This document shows, piece by piece, positions 27,486 through 36,887 of a stretch of DNA of 64,000 nt (within the stretch, counting starts at the first letter, position 1; every line of letters begins with the position of its first letter). The DNA comes from CADEEN01 sp040384625. GTDB lineage: Bacteria; Pseudomonadota; Gammaproteobacteria; Burkholderiales; Burkholderiaceae_C. The translations under genes and the position numbers were made by a program. The DNA is taken from positions 1 through 64,000 of the forward strand of contig JAZKIW010000048.1 in the NCBI GenBank assembly GCA_040384625.1, read 5' to 3'. The notes beneath the pieces were generated by a model that had not been told where the DNA came from, ran no database searches, and saw only the letters and a list, made by a program, of their open reading frames with translations.

Positions 27486-29788
27486 TTGCGCAAGAGTTGG
27501 AAGTCAGCCTGCACATGGCGTTCGTCGAGGCGCGCCAGCAGCGCCACGAATTCATCACAGTCGAGCACCTGCTGCTGGCTCTGCTCGACAATCCGTCCGC
27601 AGCCGAGGTGCTACGCGCCTGCGCGGCCAACATCGAAGACCTGCGCAAGAGCCTGGCGGCCTTCATCAAGGAAAACACCCCGACCGTGGGCGGCGACGAA
27701 GAGGTCGATACCCAGCCGACACTCGGCTTCCAGCGCGTGATCCAGCGCGCCATCATGCATGTGCAGTCAACGGGCAGCGGTAAGAAAGAGGTGACCGGCG
27801 CCAATGTGCTGGTGGCCATCTTCGGGGAGAAGGACTCGCACGCGGTGTACTACCTGCACCAGCAAGGGGTGACGCGCCTCGACGTGGTGAATTTCATCGC
27901 CCACGGCATCAAGAAGAGCGACCCGCCGGAACCGGCAAAGTCGAACGAGAGCAACAGCAGCGAGGGTGAGAAGGAGGAGGGCGGGGATGCCAAGGCCTCG
28001 CCGCTGGACCAGTTCACCCAGAACCTGAACCAGGCCGCGCGCGATGGCCGCATCGACCCGCTGATCGGGCGCGAACTCGAAGTCGAGCGCGTGATCCAGG
28101 TGCTGTGCCGCCGGCGCAAGAACAATCCGCTGCTGGTCGGCGAGGCCGGAGTGGGCAAGACGGCGATTGCCGAAGGGCTGGCATGGCGCATCACCCAGGG
28201 CGAGGTGCCCGAGGTGCTGGCCGATGCGAATGTCTACGCCCTCGACATGGGCGCACTGCTGGCCGGCACCAAGTACCGCGGCGACTTCGAGCAGCGCCTG
28301 AAGGGCGTGCTCAAGCAGTTGAAGGAGCAGACCGGCGCTATCCTCTTCATCGATGAGATCCACACCCTGATCGGTGCCGGCGCCGCTTCGGGTGGAACGC
28401 TGGATGCCAGCAACCTGTTGAAGCCGGCTCTGTCCTCGGGCCAGATCAAGTGCATCGGCGCCACCACGTTCACCGAATACCGAGGCATCTTCGAGAAGGA
28501 CGCAGCGCTGTCGCGCCGCTTCCAGAAGGTCGACGTGGTCGAGCCTTCGGTCGAGCAGACGGTCGAAATCCTGAAGGGTCTGAAGTCGCGCTTCGAGGAG
28601 CACCACAACGTCAAGTACGCGCTCGGTGCGCTGCAGGCCGCGGCCGAGTTGTCCGCCAAATACATCAATGACCGCCATCTCCCCGACAAGGCGATCGACG
28701 TGATCGACGAGGCCGGTGCGGCGCAGCGCATCCTGCCCAAGAACAAGCAGAAGAAGACCATCACGCGACTCGAGGTCGAGGAAATCGTCTCGAAGATCGC
28801 GCGCATCCCGCCGGCCAGCGTGTCGAGCGACGACCGCGGCAAGCTGAAGACGCTGGATCGTGATCTGAAGAGCGTGGTCTTCGGCCAGGATCCGGCCATC
28901 GACGCGCTCGCCGCCGCCATCAAGATGGCGCGATCGGGCCTGGGCCGCCCCGAGAAGCCGATCGGCTCCTTCCTCTTCAGCGGCCCGACCGGCGTCGGCA
29001 AGACCGAGGTGGCGAAGCAGCTGGCCTTCATCATGGGCATCGAGCTGATTCGATTCGACATGAGCGAGTACATGGAGCGCCATGCGGTCAGCCGCCTGAT
29101 CGGTGCGCCCCCGGGCTACGTCGGCTTCGACCAGGGCGGTTTGCTGACCGAGGCGATCTCGAAGAAGCCGCATGCAGTGCTGCTGCTCGACGAGATCGAG
29201 AAGGCGCACCCCGACGTCTTCAACGTGCTGCTGCAGGTCATGGACCATGGCACCCTGACAGACAATAACGGGCGCAAGGCGGATTTCCGCAATGTGGTGA
29301 TCATCATGACTACCAATGCCGGCGCCGAGACGATGAATAAGTCCGTCATCGGCTTCACCACCAAGCGCGAGCAGGGCGACGAGATGGCCGACCTGAAGCG
29401 CCTCTTCACGCCCGAGTTCCGCAATCGCCTCGACGCGACGATCAGCTTCCGCGGGCTCGATGAAGAAATCATCATGCGCGTGGTCGATAAGTTCCTGCTC
29501 GAGCTAGAGGCGCAGCTGGCCGAGAAGAAGGTCGAAGTCACTTTCACCGACAAGTTGCGCGCCCATCTGGCCAAGAAGGGCTTCGACCCGCTGATGGGTG
29601 CGCGACCCATGCAGCGCCTGATCCAGGACACGGTGCGGCGCGCTTTGGCCGATGAGTTGCTGTTCGGCCGACTTGTCGACGGCGGGCGCCTGACGGTGGA
29701 CGTGGACGACGCTGGCGAGACTTTGCTCGACATCCAGCCGCCCAAGAAGAGCGACAAGCCCAAGGCCGAGCCGGCGACGACGTCCTGA
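27482..29788 (+). CDS. clpA: ATP-dependent Clp protease ATP-binding subunit ClpA
   Basis: AAA+ unfoldase of 768 residues that works with ClpP (not in the window). The start at 27482 overlaps the clpS stop (ATGA). It has two N-terminal Clp-N repeats, ATPase domain 1 with Walker A GEAGVGKTA near 220, and ATPase domain 2 with GPTGVGKTE near 500. Near 622 sits IGF, the tripeptide loop that docks to ClpP; ClpA proteins usually carry IGL at this position. An acidic linker (EGEKEEGGD) lies between the N-domain and the first ATPase. It converges with mtfA, three bases apart. Confidence 0.97.
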   Translation: MIAQELEVSLHMAFVEARQQRHEFITVEHLLLALLDNPSAAEVLRACAANIEDLRKSLAAFIKENTPTVGGDEEVDTQPTLGFQRVIQRAIMHVQSTGSGKKEVTGANVLVAIFGEKDSHAVYYLHQQGVTRLDVVNFIAHGIKKSDPPEPAKSNESNSSEGEKEEGGDAKASPLDQFTQNLNQAARDGRIDPLIGRELEVERVIQVLCRRRKNNPLLVGEAGVGKTAIAEGLAWRITQGEVPEVLADANVYALDMGALLAGTKYRGDFEQRLKGVLKQLKEQTGAILFIDEIHTLIGAGAASGGTLDASNLLKPALSSGQIKCIGATTFTEYRGIFEKDAALSRRFQKVDVVEPSVEQTVEILKGLKSRFEEHHNVKYALGALQAAAELSAKYINDRHLPDKAIDVIDEAGAAQRILPKNKQKKTITRLEVEEIVSKIARIPPASVSSDDRGKLKTLDRDLKSVVFGQDPAIDALAAAIKMARSGLGRPEKPIGSFLFSGPTGVGKTEVAKQLAFIMGIELIRFDMSEYMERHAVSRLIGAPPGYVGFDQGGLLTEAISKKPHAVLLLDEIEKAHPDVFNVLLQVMDHGTLTDNNGRKADFRNVVIIMTTNAGAETMNKSVIGFTTKREQGDEMADLKRLFTPEFRNRLDATISFRGLDEEIIMRVVDKFLLELEAQLAEKKVEVTFTDKLRAHLAKKGFDPLMGARPMQRLIQDTVRRALADELLFGRLVDGGRLTVDVDDAGETLLDIQPPKKSDKPKAEPATTS

Positions 29789-29791
29789 GGT

Positions 29792-30580
29792 TCAGGCCAG
29801 CGCCGCCGGATCCTGGCGGTAGTACGACATGAGCAGCCGGTAGACGTCCGGCTGTTCCGCTTTGAGCGGGCTCGGCGTGACGAAGAAGGCCTCCGAGGCC
29901 ACCGCGAAGAACTCGTCGGGGGCCTCTGCGGCATAGGCATCGAGCACCGATTCATGACCGCAGACCGTGCGTTCGCAGAAGCGGTCGTATGCCGGCATCA
30001 GAACGGCCAGCCAGTCCTCGCGTTGCTGTCGGCTGGGAAGGAGGGGCACGCCGTCGGCCTGGCCGTCGCGCATGTCCAGAACGTGGGCAAACTCGTGGAT
30101 CACCACGTTGTAGGCGGTCGACGCGGGCTCGACCCTGTCGGTGCCCTGGACGTCGGCCCAACTGAGCATCAGCGGACCCCCTTCCATCGCCTCGCCGGCC
30201 AGCACCTCGTCGTAGCGATGCACGACGCCGTCCTCGTCGACGACCTCGCGCTTGGCGACGACGGCATCGGCGTACATCACGATGCCGACGAAGGCGTCGT
30301 ACTGGTCGATGCCGAGTTCAAGCACCGGCAGGCTGGCCTGCACGGCCACCGAGAGGGCCGTCGCGTCCTCGACGATGAAGCCGCCTGCACCGTGGAACTC
30401 CTTGCTGTCGAGGAACAGGCTGGCCAGTCGACGCAGGCGTTGCAGTTCGTCGGCCGAGCGGCTCGCCAGGAAGGGCAAGCGGGACAAGGCCAGCCGCCAC
30501 AAGACCTCGTCGATGGCACGTCGTTCCAGGGAGCGCCGCTCACGACGCTGCCGAAGGGCCTCCCACCAGGCTGCGATCAC
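29792..30580 (-). CDS. mtfA: MtfA-type zinc metallopeptidase
   Basis: Cytosolic peptidase of 262 residues, starting at GTG 30580 which overlaps the lpxH stop (GTGA). A much longer in-frame reading upstream lies inside lpxH and is rejected. The metal site is HEFAH at 162-166, with a downstream acidic ligand in APDEFFAVASE. E. coli MtfA interacts with the glucose repressor Mlc. Whether that applies here is unknown. Confidence 0.88.
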   Translation of the reverse strand: MIAAWWEALRQRRERRSLERRAIDEVLWRLALSRLPFLASRSADELQRLRRLASLFLDSKEFHGAGGFIVEDATALSVAVQASLPVLELGIDQYDAFVGIVMYADAVVAKREVVDEDGVVHRYDEVLAGEAMEGGPLMLSWADVQGTDRVEPASTAYNVVIHEFAHVLDMRDGQADGVPLLPSRQQREDWLAVLMPAYDRFCERTVCGHESVLDAYAAEAPDEFFAVASEAFFVTPSPLKAEQPDVYRLLMSYYRQDPAALA

Positions 30581-31368
30581 GGCACCAGGTCGAGGCGCGT
30601 GAATCCGTCGCGCGTCAGGCGCAGGACCTGGGCCCGCAGCGGTGTGCCGTCCAACTCCCAGTCGCTGAGGACATGCCGCGTGTAGCCCGGCGCCAGCACC
30701 TCGCTGCCCGGCCGATGCGTGTGGCCATGGACCATCTCGCGACTCCCCGCCGCGTGCATCCAGGCCACGGCGGCGGCGGGGTCGACGTCGCTCCAGTCGG
30801 CAGCAGGTTGGCGTCGCTTGATCGCCTCGCTCGCATCCCGCATCTGGCGCGCAAGTTGTTCGCGCACCGGGAGTGGTTTGCGCAGAAAGTCCTCGCGCCA
30901 GGCGGCGCTGCGTACCTGGCGGCGAAACGCCTGGTAGGGCTCGTCCGACAGGCACAGCGCATCGCCGTGCGTCAACATCACGCGTTGGCCCCAGGCCGAC
31001 AGCACGGTGGGGTCGGGCAGGGCCACCAGACCGCAGGCCTGCAGCATCGAGGCTCCGACCAGGAAGTCGCGGTTGCCGGCCATGAAGCCCATCGAGCGGT
31101 GGCTGGCAGCGTCGGCCAGGATGTCGGCGGCCTGCTGTTCGAAGCGTCCGGGCTGACGCGCGTCGTCACCGATCCAGACCTCGAACAGATCACCGAGGAT
31201 GTAGATCGCGTCAGCAGTGCTCCCGGCCAGGTAGTCGGCCCAGGCGGCGGTGGTGCGCGGCTGCTGCTCGCTCAGGTGCAGGTCGGAGATGAACTCGATC
31301 GAACGCCATGCAGCGTCCGCTTCGAGTTCATACAGGGTCGGTAGCGCCGGCGGCGTGGAAGAGGCCAT
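30577..31368 (-). CDS. lpxH: UDP-2,3-diacylglucosamine diphosphatase
   Basis: Peripheral membrane enzyme of lipid A synthesis, making lipid X from UDP-diacylglucosamine. 263 residues with the calcineurin-like metal motifs SDLHLSE (28-34), GDLFEVWIGDD (59-69) and GNRDFLVG, then THGD and HGHTHRPG. The motifs separate it from LpxI, which has a different fold. It overlaps mtfA downstream and follows ppiB by 21 bp, so ppiA-ppiB-lpxH-mtfA may be one leftward unit. Confidence 0.94.
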   Translation of the reverse strand: MASSTPPALPTLYELEADAAWRSIEFISDLHLSEQQPRTTAAWADYLAGSTADAIYILGDLFEVWIGDDARQPGRFEQQAADILADAASHRSMGFMAGNRDFLVGASMLQACGLVALPDPTVLSAWGQRVMLTHGDALCLSDEPYQAFRRQVRSAAWREDFLRKPLPVREQLARQMRDASEAIKRRQPAADWSDVDPAAAVAWMHAAGSREMVHGHTHRPGSEVLAPGYTRHVLSDWELDGTPLRAQVLRLTRDGFTRLDLVP

Positions 31369-31389
31369 CTGGCGCCGACGCGGCGAGTC

Positions 31390-31890
31390 TCAGACCACGG
31401 CCACGCGCTGGATGACCACATCCTCGAGCGGTACGTCGTCGTGGCCACCCTTGCGTCCGGTGCGAACGCCTTCGATCGCATCAACTACTTCGGTCCCGGC
31501 GACGACACGGCCGAACACCGCATACCCCCAACCCTGCGGCGACTCGCTCTTGAAGTCGAGGAACCCGTTGTCGGTGGTGTTGATGAAGAACTGCGCGGTT
31601 GCCGAATGCGGCGCCGAAGTGCGCGCCATCGCCAGGGTGTAGTGCTGGTTCTTCAGTCCATTGCTTGCCTCGTTGGCGATCGGCGCATCGGTCGGCTTTT
31701 GCTTCATGCCGGGCTCGAATCCGCCCCCCTGGACCATGAAGCCCTTGATGACGCGGTGGAAGACGGTGTTGTCGTAATGCCCCTTGGCGGCATAGGCCAG
31801 GAAGTTGGCGACGCTGGCGGGCGCCTTCAGATCGTTCAACTCGATGCGCATCGTGCCGGCGCTGGTGGTGATCTCGGCGAATTTGCTCAT
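31390..31890 (-). CDS. ppiB: Cytoplasmic cyclophilin-type peptidyl-prolyl isomerase
   Basis: 166 residues without a signal peptide. The cyclophilin signature is FHRVIKGFMVQGGGF, then MARTSAPHSATAQFFIN. GGAG lies upstream of the ATG. It begins one base after the stop of the periplasmic paralogue, so the pair probably arose by duplication and is co-transcribed. Confidence 0.95.
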   Translation of the reverse strand: MSKFAEITTSAGTMRIELNDLKAPASVANFLAYAAKGHYDNTVFHRVIKGFMVQGGGFEPGMKQKPTDAPIANEASNGLKNQHYTLAMARTSAPHSATAQFFINTTDNGFLDFKSESPQGWGYAVFGRVVAGTEVVDAIEGVRTGRKGGHDDVPLEDVVIQRVAVV

Positions 31891-31891
31891 G

Positions 31892-32455
31892 TCATTTCTC
31901 CAGTGAAGCTTTCTTGATCGTTACCGGCGTCGTCGGCACGTTCTGGTGTCCGGCCTTGTCGGCCACAGCGACGGCCCTGATCTTGTCCACGACGTCCATG
32001 CCCGCAACCACTTTGCCGAACACTGCGTAGCCGTTGCCATCGCGCGCGTTGGGTTGGTCGAGGTTGACGTTGTCCTTCACATTGATGAAGAACTGCGCCG
32101 TGGCGGAGTTGGGGTCCATGGTGCGCGCCATGGCGATAGTGCCGCGCACATTGCTCAGGCCGCTGCGGCTCTCAAGTGGAATCGGTGCACGGGTCGCCTT
32201 CTCGCTCATGTCGGCCTTCATGCCCCCGCCCTGGATCATGAAGTTCTCGATCACGCGGTGGAAGACGGTGCCGTCGTAGTGGCCGGACTTGACGTACAGC
32301 AGGAAATTCTCGACTGTCTTTGGCGCCTTTTCCTTGTCGAGTTCGACCACGACGTCGCCCTGGCTGGTGGCCAGGCGAACCTTCTGGGCCAGCGCCGGCA
32401 GGCACGCTGCGGACAGGAGGCCCGCGCACAAGAGGATCGCAAGACGGGTTTTCAT
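31892..32455 (-). CDS. ppiA: Periplasmic cyclophilin-type peptidyl-prolyl isomerase
   Basis: 187 residues with an N-terminal signal peptide (LAILLCAGLLSAACLPALAQ). The core carries FHRVIENFMIQGGGM and ARTMDPNSATAQFFIN. A Cys within the signal (SAAC) is a possible lipobox, but the following residues and the ALAQ site favour signal peptidase I. It assists folding of envelope proteins. It diverges from cysS. Confidence 0.94.
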   Translation of the reverse strand: MKTRLAILLCAGLLSAACLPALAQKVRLATSQGDVVVELDKEKAPKTVENFLLYVKSGHYDGTVFHRVIENFMIQGGGMKADMSEKATRAPIPLESRSGLSNVRGTIAMARTMDPNSATAQFFINVKDNVNLDQPNARDGNGYAVFGKVVAGMDVVDKIRAVAVADKAGHQNVPTTPVTIKKASLEK

Positions 32456-32569
32456 TGGTAATTGGCTCCACGTTCGCAGGCAACTGGCCCGCTATACTGA
32501 GTTTCGATTCTACCGAGCGGCCTCCTGCATTGACGCATCGAGGCCGCTGCCACTTTGTTTCCAGAAGCG

Positions 32570-33943
32570 ATGACCCTGCGCATCCACAACACGCTCAGCC
32601 GTTCGCTCGAAGACTTCCATCCGCTGCGCGCCGGCAAGGTCGGCATGTACGTTTGCGGCATGACGATCTACGATCTGTGCCACATGGGCCATCTGCGCAT
32701 GATGATGGCCTTCGATGTCGTCTACCGCTGGTTGTGCACGCTTGGGTACGACGTCACCTACGTGCGCAACATCACCGACATCGAAGACAAGATCATCAAG
32801 CGGGCCCTGGAGCGCAAGATCACGATCCGCGAATTGACCGACGAGATGATCGCAGCAATGCGTGCCGACCTCGGTGCCGTCGGGGTGGTCGCCCCGACCC
32901 AGGAGCCGCGCGCGACAGACCATGTGCCGCAGATGCTTGGTCTGATCGGCCAACTCGAGAAGAAGGGGCTGGCCTATCGCTCGACCAATGGCGATGTGAA
33001 CTTCGCCGTGCGCAAGTTCCCGGGCTACGGCAAGCTGTCAGGCAAGAGCCTGGACGAGTTGCGTGCAGGCGAACGGGTGGCCGTGCTGGATGGCAAGCAG
33101 GACCCGCTTGACTTCGTGCTCTGGAAGTCGGCCAAACCAGACGAGCCCGTAGACGCCAAGTACGACAGCATCTACGGCCCCGGCCGACCGGGCTGGCACA
33201 TCGAGTGCTCGGCGATGAGCCATGCCACGCTGGGCGAACCCTTCGACATCCACGGCGGAGGCATGGACCTGACCTTTCCGCATCACGAAAACGAGATCGC
33301 CCAAAGCGAAGGCGCGAGCGGCGGGCCCTTCGTGCGCTACTGGCTGCACAACGGCTTTCTCAACGTCGACAACGAGAAGATGTCGAAGTCGCTGGGCAAC
33401 TTCTTCACCATTCGCGACGTACTGAAGCGCTACGACGGCGAGACGCTGCGCTTCTTCATGCTGCGCACCCATTACCGGAGCCCGTTCAACTTCAGCGACG
33501 TGCACCTGGACGACGCACGCACTGCACTGCGTCGGCTGTACACGGCGCTGGACGGTGTCGACGCGCCGGCGGGCGAGGTCGACTGGTCGCAGCCGCAGGC
33601 TGCCGCGTTCCGCAACGCGATGAACGAGGACTTCAACACGCCTCTGGCTCTGGCGGCGCTGTTCGACCTGGCCGGCGAATTGAACCGCACGCGTTCGGCC
33701 CGCACGGCTTCCTTGCTGCGATCGCTCGGTGCGACCCTGGGTGTGCTGCAACTGGAGCCGCGGGCCTACCTTCAAGGCGGCCAGGCGGTCGATGAACAGG
33801 CGATCGATGCCTTGATCGCCAGCCGCAATACGGCCAAGCAGGCGCGCAACTTTGCCGAGGCCGACCGTATCCGACAACAGCTTGCCGCCCAGGGTATCCT
33901 GCTGAAGGACTCGGCTGACGGCACGACCTGGGTGAAGGCCTGA
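32570..33943 (+). CDS. cysS: Cysteinyl-tRNA synthetase
   Basis: 457 residues, starting at ATG 32570 (a reading from 32555 adds five atypical residues). Class I synthetase with zinc Cys29 in VCGMTIYD, the HIGH-like CHMGH at 37-41, the zinc/adenylate region CSAMSHATLGEPFDIHGGG and the KMSKS loop in NEKMSKSLGNF. A TATACT at 32493-32498 could be its -10. It is followed one base later by the glycosylase gene. Confidence 0.96.
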   Translation: MTLRIHNTLSRSLEDFHPLRAGKVGMYVCGMTIYDLCHMGHLRMMMAFDVVYRWLCTLGYDVTYVRNITDIEDKIIKRALERKITIRELTDEMIAAMRADLGAVGVVAPTQEPRATDHVPQMLGLIGQLEKKGLAYRSTNGDVNFAVRKFPGYGKLSGKSLDELRAGERVAVLDGKQDPLDFVLWKSAKPDEPVDAKYDSIYGPGRPGWHIECSAMSHATLGEPFDIHGGGMDLTFPHHENEIAQSEGASGGPFVRYWLHNGFLNVDNEKMSKSLGNFFTIRDVLKRYDGETLRFFMLRTHYRSPFNFSDVHLDDARTALRRLYTALDGVDAPAGEVDWSQPQAAAFRNAMNEDFNTPLALAALFDLAGELNRTRSARTASLLRSLGATLGVLQLEPRAYLQGGQAVDEQAIDALIASRNTAKQARNFAEADRIRQQLAAQGILLKDSADGTTWVKA

Positions 33944-33944
33944 G

Positions 33945-34610
33945 ATGGTGCGCTCACCCGGCGCGGCCGCGGCTGCGATCGTCACGCCCGGCTACTGGGA
34001 CGATGCGTGCAAGCACCTGTCGCGACGCGACCGGGTGATGAAGAAGCTGATCCCACAGTTCGGCGAGGCCCGCTTGCAGAGCCGGGGCGATGCCTTCACC
34101 ACCCTCGCGCGGTCGATCGTCGGGCAGCAGATCTCGGTGAAGGCGGCGCAATCGGTGTGGGATCGCTTCGCCGCGCTACTGCCCCAGCCACCGACCCGTC
34201 TGGTGCCAGGCGCCGTGCTGGCGCTCGAAGCCCCGGCCATGCGCGGCGCGGGCCTTTCGGCGCGCAAGTGCGAGTACCTGCGCGACCTGGCCGCCCACTT
34301 CGACAGTGGTCTGGTGCACGTGCGCGAGTGGCAGCAGATGGATGACGAAGCCATCATCGACGAATTGGTGGCGATTCGTGGCATCGGTCGCTGGACCGCC
34401 GAGATGTTCCTGATCTTCCACCTGATGCGCCCCGACGTGATGCCGCTCGATGATCTCGGGCTGATCAAGGGCATCAGCGTCAACTACTTCAGTGGCGAAC
34501 CCGTGACGAGGGCCGAGGCGCGCGAGGTCGGCGATGCCTGGGCACCGTTCAAGTCGGTCGCCACCTGGTACGTGTGGCGCAGCCTGGATCCCTTGCCTGT
34601 GGAATATTGA
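33945..34610 (+). CDS. DNA-3-methyladenine glycosylase, AlkA/HhH-GPD family
   Basis: Base-excision repair enzyme of 221 residues removing alkylated purines. It has the helix-hairpin-helix LVAIRGIGRWTAEM at 141-154 and the catalytic Asp at about 170 in MPLDDLGL. SIVGQQISVKAA near 57-68 is typical of the family. It lacks an N-terminal Ada/AlkA beta-domain, so it is a short form. It begins one base after cysS and precedes accA by 21 bp. Confidence 0.9.
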   Translation: MVRSPGAAAAAIVTPGYWDDACKHLSRRDRVMKKLIPQFGEARLQSRGDAFTTLARSIVGQQISVKAAQSVWDRFAALLPQPPTRLVPGAVLALEAPAMRGAGLSARKCEYLRDLAAHFDSGLVHVREWQQMDDEAIIDELVAIRGIGRWTAEMFLIFHLMRPDVMPLDDLGLIKGISVNYFSGEPVTRAEAREVGDAWAPFKSVATWYVWRSLDPLPVEY

Positions 34611-34631
34611 GTTGAAGAGGAGAATCAGCGC

Positions 34632-35603
34632 ATGAGCAAACGCCACTTCCTCGAATTCGAACAGCCGATCGCCGAGCTCGACGCCAAGATCGAAGAGTTG
34701 CGCTATGTGCAGAACGAATCGGCGGTCGACATCTCGGAAGAGATCGAACGCCTGGACAAGAAGAGCCAGCAACTCACCAAGGACATCTATTCCAGCCTGA
34801 CGCCCTGGCAGGTGACCCAGATCGCGCGCCACCCACAGCGTCCCTACACCCTGGACTACATCAACGAACTGTTCACCGAGTTCACCGAGCTGCACGGCGA
34901 CCGCAGCTTCGCCGACGACCTCTCGATCGTCGCCGGGTTGGCCCGCTTCAACGGCCAGGCCTGCATGGTCATCGGCCAGCAGAAGGGGCGTGACACCAAG
35001 GAACGCTCGGCACGGAACTTCGGCATGAGCCGGCCCGAGGGCTACCGCAAAGCCCTGCGCCTGATGCGCTTGGCAGAGAAGTTCAAGCTGCCGCTGTTCA
35101 CCTTCGTCGACACCCCCGGTGCCTACCCCGGCATCGGCGCCGAGGAACGTGGACAGAGCGAGGCCATCGGCCACAACATCTTCGAGATGGCGCAACTCGA
35201 AGTCCCGATCATCGTCACCATCATCGGCGAGGGTGGATCGGGTGGCGCGCTGGCCCTGTCGGTCGGCGACCAGCTGCTGATGTTGCAGTACTCGGTCTAT
35301 TCGGTGATCTCGCCCGAAGGCTGCGCTTCGATCCTGTGGAAGTCGGCCGAGCGCGCTTCAGATGCCGCTGATGCACTGGGCATCACCGCACACCGCCTGA
35401 AAGCACTCGGCCTGGTCGACAAGATCGTCAGCGAGCCGGTCGGTGGCGCGCATCGCGACCCGAAGGCGATGTGTGCCTCGCTCAAGCGCGCGCTAGGCGA
35501 CGCCCTGCGCCAGGTGGCGGACCTGAAACCCAAGGAACTGCTCGAGCGCCGCTACCAGCGCCTGCAGTCGTACGGCCGCTACGGCGATACGAAAGAGCGG
35601 TGA
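34632..35603 (+). CDS. accA: Acetyl-CoA carboxylase carboxyltransferase subunit alpha
   Basis: 323 residues. Together with AccD it transfers the carboxyl from biotin to acetyl-CoA, opening fatty-acid synthesis. It has the N-terminal coiled-coil ELDAKIEELRYV, then RPYTLDYINELFTEF, GQQKGRDTKER, DTPGAYPGIGAEERGQ and the oxyanion-type GEGGSGGALAL. AGGAG precedes the ATG. The stop overlaps tilS (GTGA). Confidence 0.97.
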   Translation: MSKRHFLEFEQPIAELDAKIEELRYVQNESAVDISEEIERLDKKSQQLTKDIYSSLTPWQVTQIARHPQRPYTLDYINELFTEFTELHGDRSFADDLSIVAGLARFNGQACMVIGQQKGRDTKERSARNFGMSRPEGYRKALRLMRLAEKFKLPLFTFVDTPGAYPGIGAEERGQSEAIGHNIFEMAQLEVPIIVTIIGEGGSGGALALSVGDQLLMLQYSVYSVISPEGCASILWKSAERASDAADALGITAHRLKALGLVDKIVSEPVGGAHRDPKAMCASLKRALGDALRQVADLKPKELLERRYQRLQSYGRYGDTKER

Positions 35604-36814
35604 ACAAGCTTGTCGCGGTGGCCGTCAGTGGTGGCCGCGATTCGATCGCCCTGTTGCACTGCGCTCGCTCGGCCGCCGCGGCGTTGGGCATCGAGGTGAT
35701 TGCACTGCATGTGCACCACGGCCTGCAAGCCGATGCGGACGCGTGGGCGGCGTTGGTCGAAAGCACCTGCGAGCGTTGGAAGCTGCGCTTCGTGATGCGA
35801 CGCCTGAGCGGCACACCGGCACGGGGTGACAGCGTCGAAGCCTGGGCGCGCGAGGGCCGCTACGCCGCACTGGCGGCGATGGCGCGCGAGATTCAGACCG
35901 ACATCGTGCTATTGGCACAGCACCGCCGCGACCAAGCCGAGACCTTCATGCTGCAGGCCCTGCGCGCTGCCGGCCCGGCCGGACTGGCGGCTATGCCGCG
36001 GCAGGCCGCCCGACACGGGATCGTCTGGGCCCGGCCGTGGCTGGACATGCCCGACGAGGCCATCGATGCCTACGCGCGCCGCCACAGGCTGCGCTTCGCA
36101 CTCGACCCGAGCAATGCCGATCCACGCTTCGCGCGCGGCCGCCTGCGCACGCAGGTGATGCCGGCCCTGCGGCAGGCGTTCGCGCAGGCCGAACCCTTGT
36201 TGGCGGCGGCCGCCGTGCGCTGCGCCGAGGCCCAGGTGGTACTGAACGAGGTGGCGCAGGCCGATTTGCTGCAGACGACGGAGGGTCCGTCGCTGCGACT
36301 GGCTGCCTGGCGCGAGCTCAGCGATGGACGGCGACTCAACACCTTGCGCGCCTGGTTGCGCGAGCAGCTCGGCCAGGGCGCGCCGCAGACCCTGGTTGCG
36401 CGGTTGATGCAGGAGTTGCCGGGCACGGGCCCGGCGCAGTGGCCATGCGAGGGCGGCACGCTGCGCCGCTACCGGGGGCGCTTGACTGTCCTCACCAGGC
36501 CTGGACCGGGTGCGAGCGGCGTGCTCAGATCGACGCCGGTGGAGGAGGGTGGCATTGCGCTCGCCCTGCTGCGCGGCGCAACGTGGCGCCCGCGCAGTGA
36601 AGGCCTGCACTTTCAGCGCGCACAGGATACGCCGCCGCGCAGCCTGAAGAAGCAGTTTCAAGCGGCGGGCCTCGCGGCCTGGCAGCGCGACGTACCTCTG
36701 CTCTTTTCGGCGGACGGGCGCCTGCTTTTTGTCCCCGGTCTAGGCATCGATGCGCGCGTACTGGCGGCACCGGGCGAGGCGCAATGTGCCCTCGCGTGGG
36801 AGCACTGCCGCTGA
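35600..36814 (+). CDS. tilS: tRNA(Ile)-lysidine synthase
   Basis: Modifies C34 of the CAU-anticodon tRNA-Ile to lysidine. The GTG at 35600 overlaps the accA stop and gives 404 residues. The N-type ATP pyrophosphatase P-loop is SGGRDS at 10-15. Further motifs are HVHHGLQADAD, AQHRRDQAETFMLQ, and the C-terminal TilS domain with RSLKKQFQAAGLAAWQR. The accA-tilS-lysC order is common in Burkholderiales. Confidence 0.95.
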   Translation: MNKLVAVAVSGGRDSIALLHCARSAAAALGIEVIALHVHHGLQADADAWAALVESTCERWKLRFVMRRLSGTPARGDSVEAWAREGRYAALAAMAREIQTDIVLLAQHRRDQAETFMLQALRAAGPAGLAAMPRQAARHGIVWARPWLDMPDEAIDAYARRHRLRFALDPSNADPRFARGRLRTQVMPALRQAFAQAEPLLAAAAVRCAEAQVVLNEVAQADLLQTTEGPSLRLAAWRELSDGRRLNTLRAWLREQLGQGAPQTLVARLMQELPGTGPAQWPCEGGTLRRYRGRLTVLTRPGPGASGVLRSTPVEEGGIALALLRGATWRPRSEGLHFQRAQDTPPRSLKKQFQAAGLAAWQRDVPLLFSADGRLLFVPGLGIDARVLAAPGEAQCALAWEHCR

Positions 36815-36843
36815 GGACGTCCCGGCGAGCGCGTGTGCGCCGA

Positions 36844-36849
36844 TAGAAT
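36844..36849 (+). promoter_or_regulatory. Candidate -10 box upstream of lysC
   Basis: TAGAAT in the 73-bp tilS-lysC gap, 38 bases before the ATG, in the context CGATAGAATCGC. The clpS box has almost the same context. No clear -35. Confidence 0.45.
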
Positions 36850-36887
36850 CGCAGGCTTTGCATTCGTCCGCGCCTTCCGCACCGCAC

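Noticed and set aside
29792..30955. 387-residue version of MtfA
   Set aside because: The extra N-terminus lies inside lpxH in another frame. The GTG at 30580 overlapping the lpxH stop gives the family length.
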